A stretch of 64,000 bases of DNA from an uncultured Bacteriovoracaceae bacterium (GCA_937931205.1 CALHBF010000005.1:62001-126000), one strand, 5' to 3'. Shown: positions 1 to 9,699, counted from the first letter of the stretch. The notes: generated by a model not told the origin, from the sequence alone. Numbers and translations: made by a program.

Positions 1-1
1 C

Positions 2-466
2 CAAAAATACCCGCTCTTTAATAAATGGATTATCAGGCTCATGGGCCCATTGATGAGAAAGTCAGAAAGAGAGGGTGTAAGCGGTCTTCCTTTCTATGCT
101 CTAGGAATCGCTCTTTCTCTTCTTTTCTACGATAAGAATCTTGCTCTTATCTCTATTATGTTCCTTATTTTCTCAGATCCTGTTTCTTCCTTTTTTGGCG
201 TTCTTTATGGAAAAGATAAAATTCTCCCTAATAAGTCGCTCCAGGGATTTGTGGCCGGTTTTTTTACCTGCTACCTTGTGGCGCTTTTTTATCTTTTAAA
301 TGCCAATGTTGGTGGAGTGAATGTTCTGATCTTCTCACTTGTCGGTGGAATTATTGGGGCGGGCTCTGAATTGATTTCTGCTTTTAATATTGATGATAAT
401 CTTACGATCCCTGTTATTTCGGGATTAGGTCTGACGATTCTGAATTACTTCCTTCCTGTTTTCTAA
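2..466 (+). CDS. Membrane dolichol/diacylglycerol-kinase-like protein, C-terminal part
   Basis: The frame is already open at the first bases of the window, so the gene begins upstream and only about the last 154 codons are seen. The visible part has four to five hydrophobic segments and the pattern of the SEC59/DGK1/VTE5 (polyprenol or diacylglycerol kinase / CDP-DAG synthase-like) family: a basic stretch followed by 'EREGVSG', then 'SDPVSSFFGVLYGK' and 'KSLQGFVAGF'. In that family these residues bind nucleotide and lipid at the inner membrane. The lipid substrate cannot be told from the sequence. The gene ends just before a bidirectional terminator shared with the convergent leuS. Confidence 0.7.
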   Translation, partial: QKYPLFNKWIIRLMGPLMRKSEREGVSGLPFYALGIALSLLFYDKNLALISIMFLIFSDPVSSFFGVLYGKDKILPNKSLQGFVAGFFTCYLVALFYLLNANVGGVNVLIFSLVGGIIGAGSELISAFNIDDNLTIPVISGLGLTILNYFLPVF

Positions 467-474
467 TTTTGCAA

Positions 475-508
475 AAAAAGCCCCTCTTATCGAGGGGCTT
501 TTTGTTTT
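475..508. terminator. Bidirectional rho-independent terminator
   Basis: A perfect hairpin (AGCCCCTC / GAGGGGCT, 5-nt loop) is flanked by an A-run on the left and a T-run on the right. It therefore works in both directions for the converging kinase-like gene and leuS. Confidence 0.9.
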
Positions 509-2912
509 AGTTCGGTTTCACTACAAAGTTACAGATTTTTCCAGGCACATAGATTTCTTTAACAATTGTCCCTTCAAGGAATTTTGCTAATTTCGCATCG
601 GCCTTAGCGATGGCGAAGAAATCTTCTTTTGTGATATCTGCAGGAACATCAAAAGTTGCACGAGTTTTACCATTAACTTGAACGGCCATAGTGATCGTAT
701 CATCTTTTGCTAGATCAGCATTAAAGACTGGCCAAGTCTCGTAGGCCAAAGATTTTGCGTGTCCAGTAATGTGCCAAAGCTCTTCAGCAATGTGAGGAGC
801 AAAGGGAGAGAGAAGAAGAGCAAAAGTTGCAGCTGTTTCCTTGGTAACTTTGCCTGTTTTATAAACGCTGTTTACAAAAATCATCATGGCAGAGATAGCA
901 GTATTAAAGTGCATACCTTCAATGTCTTCAGTTACTTTTTTAATGAGCTTATGAAGCTCTTTTACATTCGATTGATCTTCATTCGCCGCATAATTATTTG
1001 TATCAAAGAAGAAGCGGTGTACGCGAGAAAGGAAGTTATAAACACCTTTCGTTCCAGATACTGACCATGGCTTAACTTTTTCAAGTGGACCCATGAACAT
1101 CTCATATATACGAAGAGTATCTGCACCCATTTCATTGACTACAGAATCCGGGTTAATCACGTTTCCACGCGACTTACTCATCTTTTCACCATCTTCACCA
1201 AGAATCATTCCTTGGTTTACCAGTTTTTGGAATGGCTCTTTAGTAGAAACAAGTCCTAGATCAAAAAGCACTTTGTGCCAGAAACGAGAATAAAGAAGGT
1301 GAAGTACTGCATGCTCAGTTCCACCAACATAAAGATCTACTGGCATCCAATAATTTTCAATTTTTGAATTCCAAGGTTCTTTCTTATTTTGCGGATCACA
1401 GAAACGAAGGTAATACCAACAAGATCCGGCCCATTGAGGCATGGTGTTTGTTTCTCGACGTGCTTTCTTACCAGTCTTAGGATCCATTACCCATAGCCAC
1501 TCATCAACAGTTGCAAGTGGAGACTCACCTGTTCCAGATGGCTCATACTTTTCAATTTCAGGAAGAACTACAGGTAACTCGTCAGCATCAAGACAACGAA
1601 CAGTTCCATCTTCAAATTTTAAAAGAGGGAATGGTTCACCCCAATATCTTTGACGAGAGAATAACCAGTCGCGAAGTTTGTAATTAACTTTCTTCGTTCC
1701 AATCTTCTTATCTTCAAGCCATGAAATCATCTTAGTGATGGCATCATTTTTATTCATGCCATTTAAGAAATCAGAATTGATATGTTCACCATCACCTGAA
1801 TAAGCTTCTTTTTGTACATCAACATCAGATTTTACGACTGCGATGATTGGGAGATTGTACTTTGTTGCAAATTCATGATCACGCTCATCATGAGCAGGTA
1901 CTGACATGATGGCACCTGTTCCGTAAGTATTAAGAACGTAATCTGCGATATAAACAGGAAGCTTTGCTCCGTTGGCAGGGTTGATGGCATAAGCACCTGT
2001 GAAGGCACCAGTTTTATCTTTGTTCAGCTCTGTACGTTCAAGATCTGATTTAAGGGCCGTTGTTTCGCGATACTTACTAATCTCAGATTTCTGAGCATCC
2101 GTGGTGATAATATCAACAAGTTTATGTTCAGGGGCAAGCACCATGTAAGTTGCACCAAAAAGTGTATCAGGGCGAGAAGTGAAAACTTCGATCGCTTCGT
2201 TTGAACCATCAACTTTAAAGCTGATGCTGGCCCCTTCCGATTTTCCGATCCACATACGCTGCATTTCTTTAACTGACTCAGGCCAGTCAAGAAGATCAAG
2301 ATCTTCAATCAAGCGCTCAGCGTATTCTGTGATTCTTAACATCCATTGCTTCATCGGCTTTCTGATAACAGGATGTCCTCCTACCTCAGACTTACCATTG
2401 ATGACTTCTTCGTTAGCAAGAACCGTTTTAAGATTTGGACACCAGTTCACCATCATTTGTGATTCGTAAGCGAGACCCTTGTTATAGAGCTGAACAAAAA
2501 TCCATTGAGTCCATTTGTAATAATCCACGCTCGAAGTCGCGATTTCGCGAGTCCAGTCGTAAGAGAATCCCAACATTTTCAACTGACGTTTGAAGGTGGC
2601 AATGTTTTGTTCTGTGGTGATGTTGGGGTGAATCCCCGTTTTCATCGCATAGTTTTCAGCAGGAAGACCGAATGAGTCCCATCCCATAGGGTGAAGGACA
2701 TTAAATCCTTTCATACGCTTGTAGCGGGCCATGATATCAGTAGCTGTGTATCCTTCAGGGTGGCCTACGTGAAGTCCTGCTCCAGATGGATAAGGAAACA
2801 TATCGAGTACGTAATATTTCGGTTTCGAATAATCTTCGAGGGTTTTAAATGTTTGAAAATCGTCCCAATACTTCTGCCACTTAGCTTCAATCTCTGAAAA
2901 ATTGTAATCCAT
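507..2912 (-). CDS. leuS: Leucyl-tRNA synthetase
   Basis: Class I aminoacyl-tRNA synthetase charging tRNA-Leu in the cytoplasm. The protein shows the HIGH-type signature 'HVGH' (residues 48-51), the CP1 editing domain (including '[12 protein letters not shown]' and '[15 protein letters not shown]'), the late KMSKS loop, and the C-terminal 'VQVNGKTR' element typical of bacterial LeuRS. Its 801 residues fit the family. The longest frame starts three codons earlier at 2921, but that ATG touches its Shine-Dalgarno. The ATG at 2912 sits about 8 nt after AAGGA and gives the usual N-terminus ([13 protein letters not shown]), so I chose it. It is monocistronic, with its own terminator. Confidence 0.97.
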   Translation of the reverse strand: MDYNFSEIEAKWQKYWDDFQTFKTLEDYSKPKYYVLDMFPYPSGAGLHVGHPEGYTATDIMARYKRMKGFNVLHPMGWDSFGLPAENYAMKTGIHPNITTEQNIATFKRQLKMLGFSYDWTREIATSSVDYYKWTQWIFVQLYNKGLAYESQMMVNWCPNLKTVLANEEVINGKSEVGGHPVIRKPMKQWMLRITEYAERLIEDLDLLDWPESVKEMQRMWIGKSEGASISFKVDGSNEAIEVFTSRPDTLFGATYMVLAPEHKLVDIITTDAQKSEISKYRETTALKSDLERTELNKDKTGAFTGAYAINPANGAKLPVYIADYVLNTYGTGAIMSVPAHDERDHEFATKYNLPIIAVVKSDVDVQKEAYSGDGEHINSDFLNGMNKNDAITKMISWLEDKKIGTKKVNYKLRDWLFSRQRYWGEPFPLLKFEDGTVRCLDADELPVVLPEIEKYEPSGTGESPLATVDEWLWVMDPKTGKKARRETNTMPQWAGSCWYYLRFCDPQNKKEPWNSKIENYWMPVDLYVGGTEHAVLHLLYSRFWHKVLFDLGLVSTKEPFQKLVNQGMILGEDGEKMSKSRGNVINPDSVVNEMGADTLRIYEMFMGPLEKVKPWSVSGTKGVYNFLSRVHRFFFDTNNYAANEDQSNVKELHKLIKKVTEDIEGMHFNTAISAMMIFVNSVYKTGKVTKETAATFALLLSPFAPHIAEELWHITGHAKSLAYETWPVFNADLAKDDTITMAVQVNGKTRATFDVPADITKEDFFAIAKADAKLAKFLEGTIVKEIYVPGKICNFVVKPN

Positions 2913-3004
2913 TAAACTCATCCTTAGCTGGTGAAATTGCCAAGAAGTAGCTTAATCGAAAAAGTGTTATTTTCCTAGTATGTGAGTCGCGTTAATTTTG
3001 AATT

Positions 3005-3037
3005 AAAACCAGGCACTACATCCACGTACCTGGTTTT
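3005..3037 (-). terminator. Terminator hairpin of the small secreted-protein gene
   Basis: Nine-base-pair stem AAAACCAGG / CCTGGTTTT with a 15-nt loop. On the minus strand it is followed by TTTTAATT, just after the stop at 3053. Confidence 0.6.
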
Positions 3038-3052
3038 AAAAAAAGGGGGGGA

Positions 3053-3430
3053 TTAAGCCTGGTGACAGTTAAGAGGGTAAGTCATCTCATGGCCTTTAGG
3101 AGACGTAATTGAAAGGTAATCATTTGCCTCAGAAAAATCATTAACATCTTTGATGTTGATTTTGTGTTTCAGGCCATCAATGTACATAGTCTTAGTAAAT
3201 CCCATGTGTTTTTTGTGAGTGACTACTTTCTTTACAGAAGCAATCCCTCTATCTTGATCATACTTTTTAACGAAATCAATTTTACCTTCTGAGATAGTGA
3301 ATTCTTTTTCGGAGAAAGTCGTTGAGCAACTGATACCTTTCACGGCTGCATGACTGTTAAAAGAATGAACTAGTAGGACTAATCCTAAAAATCCTAAAAT
3401 TGAAGTGAGTGAAAGTGTTCTCGTTCTCAT
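3053..3430 (-). CDS. Small secreted protein of unknown function
   Basis: 125 residues with an N-terminal signal peptide (basic MRTRT, hydrophobic LGFLGLVLLV, cleavage near SHAA-V). The mature protein of about 95 residues is lysine-rich and probably all-beta. It has two cysteines (an early 'SCS' and a C-terminal 'NCHQA') that could form a disulfide in the periplasm. A G-rich Shine-Dalgarno (GGGGGG) lies about 3 nt before the ATG. I recognise no family. It stands alone between leuS and the LysR gene, with its own terminator. Confidence 0.7.
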   Translation of the reverse strand: MRTRTLSLTSILGFLGLVLLVHSFNSHAAVKGISCSTTFSEKEFTISEGKIDFVKKYDQDRGIASVKKVVTHKKHMGFTKTMYIDGLKHKINIKDVNDFSEANDYLSITSPKGHEMTYPLNCHQA

Positions 3431-3543
3431 AGACCCCCCGATCTTTGTTTGTAATACTTAATACAAGTGATATGCCAATATTGGGGGGTGTAAAATCATG
3501 GTGTTAGCAGGAGTTGCTGTTAAGCCCAGTAGACAGCTGTCAA

Positions 3544-3580
3544 TTTACTAGTCAGTTTTCGCTAGTTATACTGCCTAAAT
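3544..3580 (+). promoter_or_regulatory. Promoter of the LysR gene, apparently leaderless
   Basis: A -35 TTTACT (3544-3549), 17-bp spacer and -10 TATACT (3567-3572) lie only 8 nt before the ATG at 3581. No Shine-Dalgarno is present. Transcription would start at or next to the start codon. Confidence 0.6.
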
Positions 3581-4453
3581 ATGAATCACCTCAATTATCA
3601 CCAGCTCTATTACTTCTATAAAATCGCAGATGCAGGCTCGCTTGCCCAGGCCTCAAAACTAGTCCTTATTTCGGCACCCGCCTTGAGTATGCAATTAAAA
3701 GAACTGGAAGATCAGGTCGGTACTCCGCTGTTTTCTCGATCTGGCAAAGGTCTGGAACTGACGGAGACGGGTCATCTTGTTTACGACTATGCCAAAGATA
3801 TTTTCAAACTTGGCCAGGAACTGAAAGATACCTTGAGTGATCAAGGAGGACCTGGCAGAAGATCTAAAATTGAAATTGGTTTTGAAGATTCGATCCCTAA
3901 ATCGATGATTGAAAAGCTGGTCGAATTTATGTTTGATAAAGGGGCGAAGGTCATTGTTCGCGAAGCAAGTATTGAGCAACTTCGCCAAATGCAAGAGAGC
4001 TTTGAACTTGATTTGATTCTTACACATTCGCGCCCTAATAATCATTATGATGATACTCAGATTAAAAGGATTTTCAGAGAGCAGCTGATATTAGTTGGAA
4101 CATCACCATGGAAGAAAATTATTGAAAGTAAAAAAATGGCGGACGTTCATTTGATTCTTAATTTATCAAGAACAATGTCGAGTTTGTTAATTGATAAGTT
4201 CTGGAAGTCGATGAATAAAAAACCAGTCGTCATTGCAGAGATTGAGGATCATCAGATGGAAGTTGATCTGGCCCGCAAAGGACATGGAGTCATCATCTCT
4301 CAACCTTCAACAGTTGAGCGTTATATCAAAGAAAAAAAGTTAGTTAAGATTTACGATTTACCAGTAACTGATGAAGTCTGGCTGGTTCTTGGTCGTAGAA
4401 AAAAAGTAAATCAATTAGCTCTGCAAGCACTCGAGAATTTCACTATTAAGTAA
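3581..4453 (+). CDS. LysR-family transcriptional regulator, NhaR-like
   Basis: 290 residues. The N-terminal winged helix-turn-helix spans roughly residues 3-62 ('YHQLYYFYKIADAGSLAQASK', written here only as its start, then 'MQLKELEDQVGTPLFSR'). The opening 'NHLNYHQLYYF' and the 'GRGLELTETG'-type segment match the NhaR subgroup, which in E. coli controls the Na+/H+ antiporter gene nhaA. The rest is a LysR effector-binding domain. No antiporter lies next to it, so its target and inducer are unknown. Possible distant targets in the window are the cation/H+ antiporters at 32.3 and 50.8 kb, but nothing in the sequence links them. Confidence 0.85.
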   Translation: MNHLNYHQLYYFYKIADAGSLAQASKLVLISAPALSMQLKELEDQVGTPLFSRSGKGLELTETGHLVYDYAKDIFKLGQELKDTLSDQGGPGRRSKIEIGFEDSIPKSMIEKLVEFMFDKGAKVIVREASIEQLRQMQESFELDLILTHSRPNNHYDDTQIKRIFREQLILVGTSPWKKIIESKKMADVHLILNLSRTMSSLLIDKFWKSMNKKPVVIAEIEDHQMEVDLARKGHGVIISQPSTVERYIKEKKLVKIYDLPVTDEVWLVLGRRKKVNQLALQALENFTIK

Positions 4454-4533
4454 AACTTATGGATGTCTAAGCTTTTTCTGAATGGGATGCCGCACTTTAA
4501 TTTGTTATTGTATATGTATCAAAGGAGATGACT

Positions 4534-4869
4534 ATGCAAATGCAAGTTTACTACCAAGGTATGGATGTTTCACCAGCTCTAGATGATTTTATGATGGAGA
4601 AGTTAGGAAAAATAAAAAGATTCCTGGCAGTATCAAGTCCTGTTCAGGTTTACATTAAACAGGATTCAAAGGATATCTTCTCAGTTTCTTTAGTCGCCCA
4701 CGCTTTCCATAAGGATTTTTCTTTCCACGCCAAGGGTGTGAATATTTATGAGGTTTTTGCCAATGCCCTCGATAAAGCTCAAAGAGTGCTGGGAGAAGAA
4801 AAAAGACAATTGAAAGATAAGATCAATAGAAAATTTCAGCCTCTGAAAAATGCGGAACTGGCCTCTTAA
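4534..4869 (+). CDS. hpf: Ribosome hibernation promoting factor, short form
   Basis: 111-residue HPF/RaiA (sigma-54 modulation protein) family member. These proteins bind the 30S decoding centre and silence ribosomes in non-growing cells. The sequence shows the beta-alpha-beta-beta-beta-alpha pattern, from 'VYYQGMDVSPALDDFM' to 'NIYEVFANALDKAQRVL', and lacks the C-terminal dimerisation domain of long HPF. The frame opens at 4528, but that ATG abuts AAAGGAG. The ATG at 4534 has 6-nt spacing and was chosen. It stands alone and overlaps the end of the convergent downstream gene by 4 bp. Confidence 0.85.
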   Translation: MQMQVYYQGMDVSPALDDFMMEKLGKIKRFLAVSSPVQVYIKQDSKDIFSVSLVAHAFHKDFSFHAKGVNIYEVFANALDKAQRVLGEEKRQLKDKINRKFQPLKNAELAS

Positions 4870-5588
4870 GGGGCCAGCTCCGAGAGAGCTTTTTGCAGAT
4901 TTAAGACATCTTGAAGCATATTCTTTTCCAGCGCATTTTGTTTAATGCTTCCTTCTGGAAAAACAATCATTTTCATATAAACCACCAGAGTTTTGGATTC
5001 ATCGAGACTGATGAATCCAAAAAACTCTGAGTCTTCTTTTACTTTACCTTTATGGCCATAGGTACTTTTAAAAACAACGGCATTGGCCGATTGTAGTAGG
5101 GGATCACTGATTCTTAGCTCGGCAATTTTTCCGGCAATCTTTGAATCAGGGATAGAAGTTAAATCATCTGAATCAAAATGATACTTGGAGAAGGCCGTAT
5201 TAGAATAAAGATCATGGGAAATTGAGTAATAAGTATGCTCTTTAACTTTTCGTAGCTGGTCTTTACCAACAATCTTTTTAACAAAAGCGAGATCATTGAA
5301 CTTTTCTGAATCAATACTCCCCACTGCTTTTTTTATAGGGAAAACACTGCGGATTAAGGCGTACTGGGATTTCTCTTCAGGATGAGCGATTGTTAAAAGG
5401 GCCGCAAAAGGTCCTGCTTCTTTTAAGAATTTTTCTTTATCAACAGCAACGAAAGCATAGTGAAGATCACCGGCCTTCATTTTATTAGTACTGATTTGGA
5501 AGTTAAATTGAGGATGCATGACCGGTCTTCCCCAAGCAGAGAAAGAGGAAATTAAGGCCAGCAATAATAAAGGTTTTGTTATTTTCAT
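4866..5588 (-). CDS. Secreted protein of unknown function
   Basis: 240 residues with a signal peptide (MKITKPLLLLALISSFSAWG, cleavage near residue 20). The remainder is soluble, mixed alpha/beta, with no cysteine in the mature part and no motif I recognise. It is probably periplasmic. The stop overlaps the 3' end of hpf by 4 bp on the opposite strand. It is divergent from def. Confidence 0.7.
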   Translation of the reverse strand: MKITKPLLLLALISSFSAWGRPVMHPQFNFQISTNKMKAGDLHYAFVAVDKEKFLKEAGPFAALLTIAHPEEKSQYALIRSVFPIKKAVGSIDSEKFNDLAFVKKIVGKDQLRKVKEHTYYSISHDLYSNTAFSKYHFDSDDLTSIPDSKIAGKIAELRISDPLLQSANAVVFKSTYGHKGKVKEDSEFFGFISLDESKTLVVYMKMIVFPEGSIKQNALEKNMLQDVLNLQKALSELAP

Positions 5589-5681
5589 ATAAAATTCCTG
5601 AGTTCATTAATCTGTTCGGTATTAACAGTGTTCTCCTTAAGAAGATTTGCTATGATGGCACTCATAAAACTCGAGGTGGTA

Positions 5682-6215
5682 ATGATTAAACCAATTTGTC
5701 GATTAGGTAACCCAGTTCTTCGAAAGATTTGTAAAGAATTAACCAAACAAGAAGTGTTGTCCGATAGTTTTACTCAACTTAAGCAGGATTTGAAAGATTC
5801 CATGAAGCATTATGGTGGAATTGGAATTGCTGCTCCTCAGATTGGTATTGAACTCAATGTCGCGTTAATCGAACTCGGCCCGACGAATCGCTATGGTGCT
5901 GAAATTAGTCTTCCAGCGACATACTTTATTAACCCCAAAATTAAAGTGCTTTCAGATTCCTCAGAGGGTAATTGGGAAGGCTGTCTTTCCGTTCCAGGTC
6001 TGAGGGGATATGTTGAGCGTCCTAATCATATTGAAGTCACTTACTTTGATGAATTGTTTATTGAGAGAATCTTGGAAGTGAAGGGGTTTCTTGCTGTTGT
6101 TATTCAGCATGAACTTGATCATTTGTACGGGAAACTCTACATTGATCACATCAAAGATCTGTCACTTCTTAGTTTTCAAGAGGAATTTGAGGCATTTGTT
6201 TTGTCCCAAAAGTAA
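5682..6215 (+). CDS. def: Peptide deformylase
   Basis: Removes the formyl group from the N-terminal methionine of new proteins. All three metal/active-site motifs are intact: 'GIGIAAPQ' (46-53), 'EGCLS' (Cys101) and 'HELDH' (His143, Glu144, His147). The 177 residues fit type I PDF. The reading frame extends upstream to 5628, but the ATG at 5682 follows GAGGTGG and gives the canonical start 'MIKPICRLGNPVL'. An extended -10 (TGCTATGAT) lies at 5648-5656. The next gene begins 3 nt after the stop, so def, the MATE transporter and the HIT protein form an operon. Confidence 0.95.
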   Translation: MIKPICRLGNPVLRKICKELTKQEVLSDSFTQLKQDLKDSMKHYGGIGIAAPQIGIELNVALIELGPTNRYGAEISLPATYFINPKIKVLSDSSEGNWEGCLSVPGLRGYVERPNHIEVTYFDELFIERILEVKGFLAVVIQHELDHLYGKLYIDHIKDLSLLSFQEEFEAFVLSQK

Positions 6216-6218
6216 TTT

Positions 6219-7547
6219 ATGATTTCATCCCTTACCGCCTTTAAACAGCTTCTCATTTTTGCTTTACCGATTATTGTAGGACACTTAGGAATTGTTCTTG
6301 TGGGAACTGGAGACATGATGATTGCCGGCAGATATTCTAGCGAATGTTTAGCTGCTATCGGATTGGCCGTTGCCGTTGCAAATCCCATTATGATTTCTCT
6401 TTTAGGACTACAGTTCTCATTATCTCCGCTGCTTGCTCAAAAAAGAGGTAGAGGGGAATCGACTGAGAAATATTTTATGAGTGTGATTGTTTATTCACTC
6501 TTAGTTTCTGTTGCTTCCTGCATCCTGACTTATTTGAGTTCGTACTTCATCCACTATTTTGGTTACCCAGAAAAGATAACGAGCATTATTATTGGTTATC
6601 TTAAAATTGGGAGCTTCTCTGCTTTCTCACTTTGTCTCTATCAGGGAATCAAAGAGTATTTGCAGTCTAATGAAAAAACGATTGCCGCCAATTTGACTGC
6701 ATTAATTGCAGTACTGGTGAATCTTATTTTCAATTATGGATTAGTATTCGGAGAATTTGGTCTGCCAGAACTTCATGAAATAGGGCTTGCTTGGGCAAGT
6801 TTGGGCGTTCGTGTTTTCATGGGATTTGTCTTAATGGCAATGACTTGGAAATTATTTAAAGGCCCATGGCACGTAGACTGGTCTTTTATCAAAGAAGCTT
6901 TTCGTTTGGGTCTTCCGATTTCATTTACTTTATTTTTTGAAATCATGGCCTTTTGTTCAGTGACCCTTTTTGTTGGTAAATTTGGTGAAGTACAAAGTGC
7001 TGCCAATAATATTGCTCTCAATATCGGATCTCTGGCCTTCATGATCCCGATGTCAATTGGTGCAGCTGTTTCGGTTAAAATCGGCCACGCTTTTGGTAAG
7101 AAGAATTTCCAGTCCCTCAAAACATTTGCGAAAGTTGCTCTTTCTGTTTCAATTGCTTTTAACATTATTACGGGTGCTATTTTTTATCTTTTCCCGAATT
7201 TCTTTATTTCACTTTTTAGTACTGAAGCTGAGGTCATTTCATGGGGAAGTAAATTGCTTTTCTACGTAGCATGCTTCCAACTCTTCGATGGAGCACAGGT
7301 GACTCAAGCCGGGGTTCTGAGAGGTTTAAGTATTACCCGTTCAGCTTCTTTAGCAGTGTTCTTTGGTTATTGGATTGTGGGAATTCCTATCGGTTACTAT
7401 TTAGGGTTTCACAAACAAATGGAGGCCGTTGGCTTCTGGCAGGGATTAACCATTTCACTTGCTGTTGTAGCGGTGATGCTTTCTGTGATATTAAAACGTG
7501 CATTAAACAAAATCAAAGAAGAGGGGACATATGTGTCCACTATGTGA
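6219..7547 (+). CDS. MATE-family multidrug/cation efflux transporter
   Basis: 442 residues with about 12 transmembrane helices in two homologous halves, as in NorM/DinF-type multidrug and toxic compound extrusion proteins. These export cationic drugs or metabolites using Na+ or H+. Typical features are 'LALPIIVG'-like first helix residues ('FALPIIVGHLG'), 'GTGDMMIAGRYS' after helix 1 and 'LPISFTLFFEIMAF' at the start of the second half. Translation is probably coupled to def (3-nt gap). Its 3' end overlaps the HIT gene by 17 nt. Confidence 0.9.
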   Translation: MISSLTAFKQLLIFALPIIVGHLGIVLVGTGDMMIAGRYSSECLAAIGLAVAVANPIMISLLGLQFSLSPLLAQKRGRGESTEKYFMSVIVYSLLVSVASCILTYLSSYFIHYFGYPEKITSIIIGYLKIGSFSAFSLCLYQGIKEYLQSNEKTIAANLTALIAVLVNLIFNYGLVFGEFGLPELHEIGLAWASLGVRVFMGFVLMAMTWKLFKGPWHVDWSFIKEAFRLGLPISFTLFFEIMAFCSVTLFVGKFGEVQSAANNIALNIGSLAFMIPMSIGAAVSVKIGHAFGKKNFQSLKTFAKVALSVSIAFNIITGAIFYLFPNFFISLFSTEAEVISWGSKLLFYVACFQLFDGAQVTQAGVLRGLSITRSASLAVFFGYWIVGIPIGYYLGFHKQMEAVGFWQGLTISLAVVAVMLSVILKRALNKIKEEGTYVSTM

Positions 7548-7956
7548 TCGAGTAAAGGCAACACAAGAAGGTTCTTATCCGTATTTGGTAAAAGAATTTA
7601 AAAATAGCTATCTTTACCTTGGAGAGCATCAGTTCTATGAAGGATATTGTGTAATGGTGAGTAAACATCATTATCGTGAAATGTCTGATATTCCGTCACC
7701 AATCAGAGAAGAACTGTTCAGTGAAATGATGATGGCCTCTGATGCTATTATTAAAACTTTTAATCCTAAAAAAATGAATCTTGCCAGTTATGGGAATGTG
7801 GTTGAACACCTTCATTGGCATTTTTTTCCACGCTATCAAGATGATCCCCAGTTTTTAAATCCGCCATGGCTGCAAATGAAAGAGTTTGATACGAAGAAGC
7901 CTACGGTTGATCAAAGAGATCAGTTGATTCAGAGGTTACAAGCACAGTTAGTGTGA
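7531..7956 (+). CDS. HIT-family nucleotide-binding protein
   Basis: 141 residues with the histidine triad 'HLHWH' (His93, His95, His97) that defines the HIT hydrolase/transferase superfamily. The N-terminal 'CPLC' could hold zinc with a later His, as in many bacterial HIT proteins. They usually hydrolyse dinucleoside polyphosphates or nucleoside phosphoramidates; the substrate here is unknown. The start has GAGGGG 4 nt upstream, inside the MATE coding region, pointing to coupled translation. Confidence 0.9.
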   Translation: MCPLCDRVKATQEGSYPYLVKEFKNSYLYLGEHQFYEGYCVMVSKHHYREMSDIPSPIREELFSEMMMASDAIIKTFNPKKMNLASYGNVVEHLHWHFFPRYQDDPQFLNPPWLQMKEFDTKKPTVDQRDQLIQRLQAQLV

Positions 7957-8037
7957 GGAAATTTTGTTCGCTCACCAATATTGGCAAATTAAACTATAAT
8001 TATCCCTAAGATCTAATTTATAAGGAATTGTACTAAT

Positions 8038-9228
8038 ATGAAACTTTCGCAAAAAGTTGAACGTCTTGCTGAATCTGAAACACTGGCCATGTCTCGTCTG
8101 GCCAATGAGCTTAAAGACAAAGGTGTTGATGTTATCAACATGAGTTTAGGTGAGCCGGATTTTAATACTCCAGAGTTTATTAAGGAAGCAGCCAAAAAAG
8201 CTATTGATGAAAACTTTTCTTTTTATACACCGGTTCCAGGTTATAAAGAATTGTTAGAAACAATTGCGATGAAATTAAAGCGCGATAACAACCTTGATTA
8301 TAAACCGTCGCAGATAATCGTTTCAACTGGTGCAAAACAATCGATTATGAATGCTCTGATGGCAATTATTAATCCAGGGGACGAAGTCATTGTTCCGACT
8401 CCATTTTGGGTTAGCTACGGTGAAATGATTGCTCTTAATGATGGGAAAATGGTTCCTATTGAAACAGATCTTAATTCTGATTTTAAAATCACTGCTGCCC
8501 AACTTGAAAAGGCCATTACATCTAAAACCAAGGCATTCCTTTTCTCCAATCCTTGTAACCCTTCTGGGACAATGTATTCGGAGAGTGAATTAAGAGCTCT
8601 TGGTGAAGTATTTAAAAAACACCCAGAGGTTATCATCATTTCTGATGAAATTTATGAGCATATTGCATTTGATTTTAAACTTTTCTCTATCGGCTCAATT
8701 CCTGAATTGAAAGATAGAACTGTGACAGTAAATGGATTGTCGAAAGGTTTTGCCATGACAGGGTGGAGGCTTGGATTTCTTGCTGCGCCTGAGCCTATTG
8801 CTAAAGCATGTGTGAAAATTCAGGGGCAATTTACTTCAGGAACTTGCTCTATTGCTCAACGTGCAGCAATCGCAGCACTGAAGGCAGAGCCAACTGTGAT
8901 CGAACCGATGAGACTGGCATTTTTAAAGAGAAGAAATCTTCTCATGGAATTAATGAGTGGAGTACCACATATTCAAATCAACAAGCCAGGTGGTGCTTTC
9001 TATCTACTGCCGGAAGTTTCCTATTATTTTGGAAAATCGTACCAGGGTCAGGTGATTAAAGACTCTCGTGATTTATGTATGTTCCTACTTAATGTTGGTC
9101 ATGTTGCTATGACTCCTGGAGCAGCTTTTGGAGCGCCAAATTACATTCGACTTTCTTATGCTACAAGTGAAGCAAAAATCTCAGAAGCAGTGAAGCGAAT
9201 TAAAGCGACTCTCGCTCTGCTTTCTTAA
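8038..9228 (+). CDS. Class I pyridoxal-phosphate aminotransferase, aspartate aminotransferase type
   Basis: 396 residues, fold-type I transaminase. The PLP lysine is in 'VNGLSKGFAMTGWRLGF', preceded by the cofactor-binding 'SDEIYEHIAF' (Asp and Tyr) and 'NPCNPSGT'. The C-terminal substrate arginine lies in 'YIRLSYATS'. The overall pattern matches the AspB/bacterial 1b aspartate (or aspartate/prephenate) aminotransferases. These interconvert aspartate and oxaloacetate with glutamate as partner. Exact specificity cannot be read from sequence. A weak AAGGAA lies about 11 nt before the ATG. Confidence 0.9.
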   Translation: MKLSQKVERLAESETLAMSRLANELKDKGVDVINMSLGEPDFNTPEFIKEAAKKAIDENFSFYTPVPGYKELLETIAMKLKRDNNLDYKPSQIIVSTGAKQSIMNALMAIINPGDEVIVPTPFWVSYGEMIALNDGKMVPIETDLNSDFKITAAQLEKAITSKTKAFLFSNPCNPSGTMYSESELRALGEVFKKHPEVIIISDEIYEHIAFDFKLFSIGSIPELKDRTVTVNGLSKGFAMTGWRLGFLAAPEPIAKACVKIQGQFTSGTCSIAQRAAIAALKAEPTVIEPMRLAFLKRRNLLMELMSGVPHIQINKPGGAFYLLPEVSYYFGKSYQGQVIKDSRDLCMFLLNVGHVAMTPGAAFGAPNYIRLSYATSEAKISEAVKRIKATLALLS

Positions 9229-9322
9229 GACAAAATTCAGCGTTATATGTCCCCCTGTCTCAAGACGGTGATGATCTATTGATGATAATCATTACTTCTT
9301 GAAATACTAAAGGGGGACTATC

Positions 9323-9661
9323 TTGAAATCTCTATTTCTTTTTTCTCTACTCATTTCACAATTTTCAATGGCGGCTTCTTCATGGAATCCTGTCGCCAAG
9401 ACCACTGATTGTCCAGTTGATGTAACTGTGCAAGCTAAACAGGGTGAGAAACATCTCATTGTGGAGATGGAAGGAAAAACCTATCAGCTTGAATCAGAAA
9501 AAAATGAAACGTACTCGCCTGATGCGCTAGTGAGCCATGAATTTAAAACTTCAGATAAAACAATGAAGCTAACAATGCCAGGCTATGTTGAAAGAAATCC
9601 ACCTAAGTTTGATATGGTAGAGAATGGTAAAAAGATTCATTGTCGTATGAACCTTCTTTAA
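9323..9661 (+). CDS. Small secreted protein of unknown function (TTG start)
   Basis: 112 residues. Initiation is at TTG, with a strong Shine-Dalgarno GGGGGA 5 nt upstream; no ATG fits. A signal peptide (MKSLFLFSLLISQFSMAA) precedes a mature domain of about 94 residues rich in beta-forming residues. It has two cysteines ('DCPVDV' and 'HCRMNLL') likely to pair in the periplasm. No family recognised. A Fur-box-like sequence lies about 40 bp upstream. A terminator hairpin follows the stop. Confidence 0.7.
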   Translation: MKSLFLFSLLISQFSMAASSWNPVAKTTDCPVDVTVQAKQGEKHLIVEMEGKTYQLESEKNETYSPDALVSHEFKTSDKTMKLTMPGYVERNPPKFDMVENGKKIHCRMNLL

Positions 9662-9667
9662 GAAGAT

Positions 9668-9698
9668 TCCCTTCACTCAAAATGAGTGAAGGGATTTT
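9668..9698. terminator. Rho-independent terminator between convergent genes
   Basis: Eleven-base-pair perfect stem TCCCTTCACTC / GAGTGAAGGGA with a 5-nt loop, followed on the plus strand by a run of seven T. Confidence 0.85.
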
Positions 9699-9699
9699 T

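Noticed and set aside
3581..4453. NhaR controlling a neighbouring antiporter
   Set aside because: No antiporter gene is adjacent; the two in the window are tens of kb away with their own signals.
9241..9322. Riboswitch or small RNA in the gap before the gene at 9323
   Set aside because: No stable conserved-looking structure was seen; only a Fur-like sequence is reported.
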